A stretch of 64,000 bases of DNA from Patellaria atrata CBS 101060 (taxonomy: Eukaryota; Ascomycota; Dothideomycetes; Patellariales; Patellariaceae). Positions 57,825-64,000 of the stretch are shown one piece after another (position 1 is the stretch's first letter; every line of letters begins with the position of its first letter). Under the pieces are notes generated by a model that did not search any database, was not told the DNA's origin, and saw only the letters and a program-made list of their open reading frames with translations. The DNA lies in NCBI GenBank assembly GCA_010093705.1, contig MU006090.1, positions 2,042,308-2,106,307 of the forward strand. Reading direction: 5' to 3'. Position numbers and translations under genes: made by a program.

Positions 57825-58313
57825 AGGAGCCGCTTCTACATAGGGAAGTAACCCTCGTATTACGGTCTCGAGAGTGAATATCGGTGCTTGACCTTGGTGA
57901 GAAGATAGAAGAAGTTCTTGGATAGTCGCCCATGTGATACAATAATATCCTGTTACTAGACCTGTCACAGTTACCTGCGCATTACCACCACTGTTTCCAC
58001 TCACTCCGCAGCATTGGTCCCGTGACATTACATGTTTCTTATAGCGCACTACAAACCGCTCCTGATCTCCAACTCTTTATAAACGCTCAAGGAATCCACG
58101 ACCAACCCAAGGACACTACCTCGCTCTTTTCCACCACTACTTACCTTACCTGAGAACATTTAGTACAAACAAGCAAATGTATTCAAACCAGTTGCTACGA
58201 CCCTTCAGGTTTGGGCAATCCGCGCCTGAGCAATCGGTCATTATAAAAAGTGAATATCCAAAGTATGGATCCAATGCTCTCTTCCGCCAATCTTGAACCA
58301 GTACTAACCAACC
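57825..58313. other. Spacer between the two BTB genes
   Basis: About 490 bp with no supported gene; probable 3' UTR and promoter of the two same-strand BTB genes. Confidence 0.55.
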
Positions 58314-58952
58314 ATGAGTTATCCATACAAGAGCCAAGTAATACACCTTCGAATCGGCCCCAACGCCATCCCCTTTCAAGTCCAACTCGGCACCCTCCGA
58401 GCCCAAAGCGGCTACTTCAACGAACTTATCAGAATCAAACCAGAAGACTTCAACAACATCCTACACCTTGACTTCCTCGACCCCGAAGAGTTCTCTCAAT
58501 TCGCGACATGGTTGTCCACTCATACATGCCCCGGCATCTCATTCTACGCCTCTTTCATCGAGATCGGCCGTGTCTGGCTGATCGGCGAGCGTATGGAAGC
58601 CCCGTCACTCCAAAACCAGGCCATGGAGAGCTGGGTGCGAAAGTATATGCGCGATTGGCCTCCAGCTTGTATCGCGCAGGAGACTACGCTGTATCTGTAT
58701 AGCCTGACAGAGCCGGGTTCGCCTTTGAGGAGTTTGATCGCGGATTGTCAGGCGCATAGTCTGTTACGTCAGGCGCCGGAGAGGGGATATTTGGAGCGGT
58801 ATACTCCCGAGGAAGTGTTGGATATCTGTTTGGCGATGAGTAGAATTGCGACCTTTGGGAATTTCATGCATGAGTATGGGAGTCGCCATTTGCAGTTGGA
58901 GTTTGAGAATAATATGCACAGGTATAGGGTCGGGTTTGGAAACGGGTCCTAG
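58314..58952 (+). CDS. BTB/POZ-domain protein (second of an adjacent pair)
   Basis: Single exon, 212 aa. The N-terminus VIHLRIGPNAIPFQVQLGTL followed by RAQSGYFNELIRIKPED and LDPEEFSQFATWLSTHTCPG matches the strand/helix order of a degenerate BTB domain. The downstream part (EIGRVWLIGERMEAPSLQNQ ... EEVLDICLAMSRIATFGNF) is the helical extension seen in many fungal BTB proteins. It shares layout but little exact sequence with the preceding gene, so the pair could be an old tandem duplication. The function is not known. Confidence 0.72.
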   Translation: MSYPYKSQVIHLRIGPNAIPFQVQLGTLRAQSGYFNELIRIKPEDFNNILHLDFLDPEEFSQFATWLSTHTCPGISFYASFIEIGRVWLIGERMEAPSLQNQAMESWVRKYMRDWPPACIAQETTLYLYSLTEPGSPLRSLIADCQAHSLLRQAPERGYLERYTPEEVLDICLAMSRIATFGNFMHEYGSRHLQLEFENNMHRYRVGFGNGS

Positions 58953-59284
58953 GTAGATCGGTTGGAGACGGTGGCTGATGGTTACACGCTGGAGTGCGGG
59001 ATTCCGGTACCGTTTATATTACTGTACGATACGTTACTCGGGATGGTTTTCAGTTCGGAACTCTAGCAATGTGCTAGATTCTTGCGGAATTGGCTTTACT
59101 TTACCATGGCTAAGGGATTCGCAATAGAAAATCGTACTCACCATAAGCATACTTCCCTGCGATGATACTTCAACATAATACAAACTGTACAATGAGGACA
59201 GCAAGTCGCGTAGAATTCTGTGGAATTGCCCTCGCTGATTGGAATTCTCATATAATTTGACTTTGAATTATAGGAAGAATTATG
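58953..59284. other. Convergent 3' interval
   Basis: About 330 bp between the second BTB gene and the WBP4-like gene; likely both 3' UTRs. Confidence 0.55.
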
Positions 59285-60185
59285 CTACTTCTGCCGAGCT
59301 TTCTTTCGCTTTTTGAACACAATCCCTTCTGATGGAGCACCCTTCGCTTCTGTGGCATCAACCATATCATCAGTGGGCATTAATCTCGGGGCCTTAATAC
59401 CTATATCCTCTTCTACCGGTTCAGTTTTTAATATGGATGAGGATTCCGCTAGTTCAAGCTCGGGTACGGGCTTCGTGTTTTTCTCCGTACTCGAAGGTGT
59501 GCGTCCAATGTCCAGTAAAGCATCCAGATCGTCCTCTTCGCCCTTAGAATGTGGATATGACTTGAATGATCTACCCCACATCTTCCTCTTCTCGGTGATC
59601 GCAACATCCTCTTCCTCCTCATCGCCGCCTAACTTTCGTTTGTGTACTCCAATGTTTTGTAAGGCAGGCTTGACGTCTTCATCCTCCTGCTTCTTAACCC
59701 CCTGGGAACCTATTGGGGTCTCCGACACTACTTCCCAATCCCCTACCATTGCCATCTCCCGTCTATACTCCTCCGGTATTGCAATGCCCATAGCTGCTAA
59801 CTGTCCCAATTGACGCTTACGCTCCTCGGGAGTCGCTTGTACCGGTTGGGGGTTCGCCACCGCATTAGACTTCGACGAAGAGCCGGATGTGGCTTTGGAT
59901 GATGTACTGCTGCTCACGATACCATTTAGACGCGCAACTTCGTCTTTAGCCCTTTGCTTCTCGCGCTGTTCCTTCTCATGTTCCTTATGTAGGTCGCGGA
60001 GATTTCGCTGGATACTACCCTGATGCTTCCCGGTAGCTTCATGTTGTTGGCGGTCGAATTTGGTATCTCGCACGAATATCTTGCAGAATTTACACCAGTA
60101 TTTTGGCTATGGACATGTTTAGCTTGAGCTCATTCGTAGAACATCTAATAAGATTGCTTACCGTGGACTTCCAGTATTCGGCCAT
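59285..60185 (-). CDS. WBP4/FBP21-like splicing factor with U1-type zinc finger
   Basis: Exons 60185-60162 and 60106-59285 give 281 aa. The first 24-nt exon encodes MAEYWKST, joined to PKYWCKFCKIFVRDTKFDRQ and QHEATGKHQG. This is a matrin/U1-type C2H2 finger (C-x2-C ... H-x5-H) at the very N-terminus, as in WBP4 (FBP21) and its fungal relatives. A helical, charged segment (KEHEKEQREKQRAKDEVARL) follows, then low-complexity sequence and a basic end FKKRKKARQK. WBP4 is a spliceosomal protein. I see no WW domain, so the fungal form lacks the usual ligand-binding part. Confidence 0.8.
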
Positions 60186-60411
60186 GTTCACCTACAGTTA
60201 CTCAAGATATTCAGAATCTAACGGTCATTACTGTGAAATTGATATATTTGGTTTCAGGACCGATTAGCAATATTAGCACAGTAGTAGGACGTCACGGACC
60301 CTGGATATTTCAACGGCCGCTAGAACTTCGGTACTTCTGGAGCTCTACAAGAACTATTCCGTCGGAGGTGCGAACCTGCACAAAACATCGCCGCCGAACA
60401 GCTTTTCAAGT
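60186..60411. promoter_or_regulatory. Shared divergent promoter of the WBP4-like and stomatin-like genes
   Basis: A 226-bp spacer between the two start codons must hold both core promoters and leaders. No named site is supported. Confidence 0.5.
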
Positions 60412-61743
60412 ATGGCGTCCAGCGCCTCTCTCGTCCGACATGTCGCTGGAAGGGTCTTATCGCGGCCCTCTACATTCCAGATTGCATCATGTAGACCCGT
60501 TGCTGCATATTTCCTTCAATCCGCGCTCCCTTCATCTGGACATCCCCGACCCTTTTCTATGAACTCACCTAACTCCGCAACCCCGTCCAACAGCATATTC
60601 ACCAACCTACAAGGGATCGGTGGCCCAGGAAACAATCCTATATTTGGCTCCAGACAATCTCTACCTGCAAATACGATTATTCGATTCGTTCCGCAACAGA
60701 CAGCATGGATTGTGGAACGAATGGGAAAATTCAACCGGATATTAGAGCCTGGCCTGGCTATCTTGATACCCTTTATTGATCGGATAGCTTATGTGAAGAG
60801 TTTAAAGGAAGCTGCGATCGAGATTCCAAGCCAGAGTGCGATTACCGCAGACAATGTCACCTTAGAGCTGGATGGTGTTCTGTACACCAGGGTCTTTGAC
60901 GCGTACAAGGCAAGGTAAGTTTAAGGTAATCATACGAGGATGAGCACGACTGATAATTGTTATAGCTATGGGGTTGAAGACGCCGAATATGCCATCTCCC
61001 AGCTTGCCCAAACGACCATGCGTTCGGAGATTGGTCAACTTACTCTTGACCACGTCCTGAAAGAACGTGCGAACTTAAACGCAAATATCACAGCCGCAAT
61101 CAATGAAGCAGCACAGGACTGGGGCGTTACCTGCTTACGTTACGAGATCAGGGACATCCATGCACCAGAACCAGTGGTAGAAGCTATGCATCGACAAGTG
61201 ACGGCAGAACGGAGCAAACGTGCTGAGATCCTAGACTCCGAGGGTCAAAGACAAAGCGCTATAAACATAGCAGAAGGAAGAAAACAGAGTGTCATCCTAG
61301 CTTCAGAGGCACTGAAAGCGGAACAGATCAACTCCGCTAGTGGTGAGGCGGAAGCGATTTTGTTGAAAGCTAATGCTACGGCTGCCGGTATCGACGCTGT
61401 CGCTAAAGCGATAGCGGAAGGTAAAGAGAATGCCACAGGAGCTGTGAGCCTCAGGGTTGCAGAACAGTACGTCGAGGCATTCGGTAGACTTGCAAAGGAG
61501 GGCACGTCGGTCGTCGTACCTGGAAACGTTGGTGATATAAGCGGACTCATTGCGAGCGCAATGGCTGTCTACGGAAAAGTCAGTGAAGGCCAGGCGAAGG
61601 CTGTCGCCGCGAAGGCGCTAAATGCACCCTCTCAGAGCAAAGAAGCGTCGTCAGAAAAGAAGCTGGAAAAGAACGTTAAGCACGCGGACGAAGTAGCACA
61701 GAGCGTGCTTAGTGGATTTGAAGAGACCAGAAGGAAGAGATGA
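60412..61743 (+). CDS. Mitochondrial stomatin-like protein (SPFH/prohibitin family, SLP2-type)
   Basis: Exons 60412-60914 and 60966-61743 give 426 aa. The N-terminus MASSASLVRHVAGRVLSRPS is a mitochondrial presequence. The SPFH domain starts IIRFVPQQTAWIVERMGKFN and includes LEPGLAILIPFIDRIAYVKS, LDGVLYTRVFDAYKASYGVE, TMRSEIGQLTLDHVLKERA and WGVTCLRYEIRDIHAPEPV. A long helix rich in Ala/Glu (SASGEAEAILLKANATAAGI) and the conserved end VPGNVGDISGLIASAMAVY follow. SLP2-type proteins scaffold cardiolipin-rich inner-membrane domains. The junction restores AKASYGVED in frame. Confidence 0.93.
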
Positions 61744-61934
61744 TCTCGATATCAGGAGTATTGGATCAAAAGTTTAGGTCACTGTATTTATATTGCTAGG
61801 GAGCATTCTCTCCAGCTCATACTAACTTCGGACCTGTAGTAGGGTTTCTGTAAACTAATATACCGCCTCTTGAATCATAACTCGTTGTAATTGCTTTCAC
61901 ATACCTTTATTTCCAAACATACTTAGCAAGACAT
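61744..61934. other. Short spacer
   Basis: About 190 bp between two same-strand genes; contains the stomatin-like 3' flank and the kynurenine formamidase promoter. Nothing else seen. Confidence 0.5.
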
Positions 61935-63061
61935 ATGGCCTCCGATCCCCACAATTCCATATCTTACCCTTACCATGCCCGCAACATCCCGTACACATCC
62001 CCCTCATCCCCGCTCCAGACCCTCGATATCTGTCTTCCCCGGCCCCTCAGTTCCTCCGACCCAACGTCCACAATCTGGATAATGTAAGTCTCAAACCCAA
62101 ACCCTCCTCCCGTTCCAACGTAATTCCAGTATGCCCTATACATGAGACTAATGCAAGCAGTTACATCCACGGCGGCGCCTGGCGAGACCCCCTCCTCACC
62201 TCCCACCAATTCGATCCCGCTCTCCGCATCCTCCTCTCCCCCCTCTCGCAACCCACACCCACATCAGGACTCGGCCGCGCAAAAGCTCTAACCCACATCG
62301 CCGGCTTCGCAACCCTCAATTACCGCCTCAGCTCCTACCCGTCGCATCCTACTCACCCCTCCGACCCGACGGACGAGTCGCGCAACGTCAGACATCCCGC
62401 TCACGTGGAAGACGTGCGAGCGGCGCTCGAGTGGTTGGCGGGGGAGTATAAAGTCGGTGCGTTGGGAGGGTGGGGATGGGTTGTGGTTGGGCATTCGTGT
62501 GGGGCGATGATGGGGTTGCAACTTCTTCACCAGCTACGCGACATAGACTTAGGTATAGAGAGAGATATGGATGGGGTGGCGGGGGGTTTGAGCATGCCTC
62601 TGGGTGTGGTGGGGTTGGAGGGCATATATGATTTGGAGGCTTTCGTCCGCAATCATGAGGAGAAGGTATATAGGGAGATTGTGACGAATGCGTTTGGTGA
62701 CGAGGAGGGGTGGAGAGAGGCGAGTCCGGCGGTGATGGGTGGATTTGGAAGGGAAATTTGGAGGGAGGGGAGGGTGGTGGTGTTGGGGCATAGTGGGGAG
62801 GATGAGTTGGTGGAGCGGGAGCAGGTGGAGAGGATGGTGGGAAGGTTGGTGGGAGAGGAATGGGTGGGGAGGGATCGAGTGGGGATTGATAGGTTTGGAC
62901 TGGAGGAGGGGAAGGAAGAAGAGAGGGGAGAAAGGAGATTGCTGGTGGTCAAGCTATGGGGGAAGCACGATGAGATTTGGGAAGAGGGAACACAGGTTGC
63001 GGATGCCATAGGTGCGGCGGTGTTGGATCTGGCCGACCAGAATATCCCCTTTAAACAATAA
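61935..63061 (+). CDS. BNA7: Kynurenine formamidase (Bna7-type alpha/beta hydrolase)
   Basis: Exons 61935-62083 and 62161-63061 give 349 aa. The oxyanion motif HGGAWRDP starts exon 2. The nucleophile Ser lies in VVVGHSCGAMMGLQLL (GxSxG), a candidate acid in LGHSGEDELVER, and the His in LWGKHDEIWEEG. The order and spacing fit kynurenine formamidase, which hydrolyses N-formyl-kynurenine to kynurenine and formate, the second step of tryptophan breakdown towards NAD and anthranilate. The enzyme is cytosolic. No other kynurenine-pathway gene is in the window. It is longer than yeast Bna7 because of Glu/Gly/Arg-rich inserts near the C-terminus. Confidence 0.88.
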
Positions 63062-64000
63062 CATCACAGGGTACAAGTGTTGAGAAGGATATGAAAAGTT
63101 CATGAATGTTACTCAAGGAAATATACGCTCTTCTAGTGGGTAAGTCTCTGAATTCATAATCTCCGATGGTAGTATCTAGATAATCATGTACAAGCCTGCT
63201 TATGAGAGGAAATATCAGCCTCAGAACGATGTACCTGCGTAACTTACACTGTATATAGATACTCATAGTCAAGCGACTAAGCGAGGCCATATTCGGTACT
63301 GTAGTAAATGTATGAATTAGAGTGGTAATCCCTAATCTCTTTTCGACCCCAAAACCCCAAGACCGGGTAATGTTGTTGGCTTTGTTGGTACAATTTATTA
63401 TGGGCTGACAGATTCGCGAGTTTGGACGCGCCTCGCTTATCAATGAATACCTCAGTCAACCTGGAAGGTAGCTATTCCGTCCTAACCGACTCGATATCTA
63501 TAAGGTAGGCCAGAAGGTTAGCTATACGCTGTCGTGAGGTGGTGAGGTGAACGTTGAGTGTGGTGATGCGGAAAGGAAGTCGAAATTCTACAGCATCACA
63601 GTCAATCCGGCCTTACAGCCTAGGGCACCATCCTTTTAGCTACCAGCCATGCCAAGCTCGCCAGCTGCCAGCAAGCCCTACTAAGATCTACCCTTTCTCA
63701 TCCAAACTTGGCACGGTTGGGTTTCCTTCTCCGCGTTTCAGAATTTGAAAATACCTGGCTGATGGATTCTACGTAGTACAAGTGTTCCAACTGAAAATGG
63801 AAAGCACCATGGTGACAATTGAAGTAAGAACATCTCAGATCTCGATAGGAGGTTAGATGGAAAGAGCAAGGGAGTCTCTTTCCTAGATCTGTATTACCTC
63901 GTTCCAAAGAGCTTAGGAAGTTAAACGCTCTCCTTAGACCCGTTCTCAAGTCTTATTTCATCGATTTTACTGTAACGGTATGGTTTATGGAACACGCTTA
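63062..64000. other. Intergenic to window end
   Basis: About 940 bp after kynurenine formamidase without a supported gene. Short overlapping frames on both strands (63051-63443, 63554-63748, 63698-63949) have no domains or convincing splice sites. Confidence 0.55.

Noticed and set aside
62653-63011. Ser/Pro-rich frames opposite the end of kynurenine formamidase
   Set aside because: Antisense or alternative-frame shadows of the Glu/Gly/Arg-rich C-terminal part.
1-64000. CRISPR array, rRNA, capsid- or LTR-bearing elements
   Set aside because: I looked and found no spaced repeats, rRNA motifs, long terminal repeats or reverse-transcriptase-like frames.

Overview
This window is nuclear DNA from a filamentous ascomycete (Pezizomycotina). 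The signs are short introns (mostly 50-100 nt, GTAAGT/GTACGT donors, CTAAC/CTGAC-type branch sites, YAG acceptors), roughly one gene per 2 kb in the gene-rich parts, frequent head-to-head pairs, and protein families typical of the group. A leotiomycete is plausible, but I cannot prove it from sequence alone. I rebuilt the exon models by hand. Except for the candidate at 38.8-39.45 kb, each multi-exon model sums to a multiple of three across its junctions.

Layout, 0-13 kb: a probable fused gene (conserved fungal N-terminal region plus omega-class glutathione transferase, minus strand); a decayed 18-bp tandem repeat; a Dpb4/POLE3-like histone-fold gene; a small predicted mitochondrial protein; a GPI-anchored Cys-rich secreted protein; a Mutator-type MITE with a perfect 9-bp target-site duplication; an unrecognised membrane protein; and a bHLH transcription factor.

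13-35.9 kb: mostly conserved housekeeping genes. These are ERB1 and PRP5 (divergent), a Cys-rich C2H2 zinc-finger regulator, a small N-myristoylation-type protein, a mitochondrial rhomboid protease, an F-box-like protein, TIM44 and mitochondrial uS11 (divergent), and a PPPDE/DeSI peptidase and the YchF/OLA1 ATPase (divergent).

35.9-42.6 kb is a 6.7-kb gene-poor stretch. It holds a 73-bp tandem duplication, weak or degraded minus-strand coding signals, and tRNA-like debris.

42.6-64 kb: a large kinesin; a patatin-domain protein whose nucleophile elbow reads GTATG instead of GxSxG; eIF3h; an SGT2-type TPR cochaperone whose start codon is followed at once by an intron; TMA20/MCT-1; two adjacent BTB-domain genes; a WBP4-like U1-type zinc-finger splicing factor divergent from a mitochondrial stomatin-like (SPFH) protein; and kynurenine formamidase.

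There is no secondary-metabolite cluster, no operon-like pathway, no rRNA and no CRISPR. The genes share broad themes: translation and ribosome making (ERB1, eIF3h, TMA20, uS11m, OLA1), splicing (PRP5, WBP4-like), and mitochondrial import and quality control (TIM44, rhomboid, SLP2-like). I did not find a convincing new multi-gene system. The most distinctive items are the fused GST, the Cys-rich zinc-finger regulator, the MULE-type MITE, the 18-bp repeat and the GTATG patatin.
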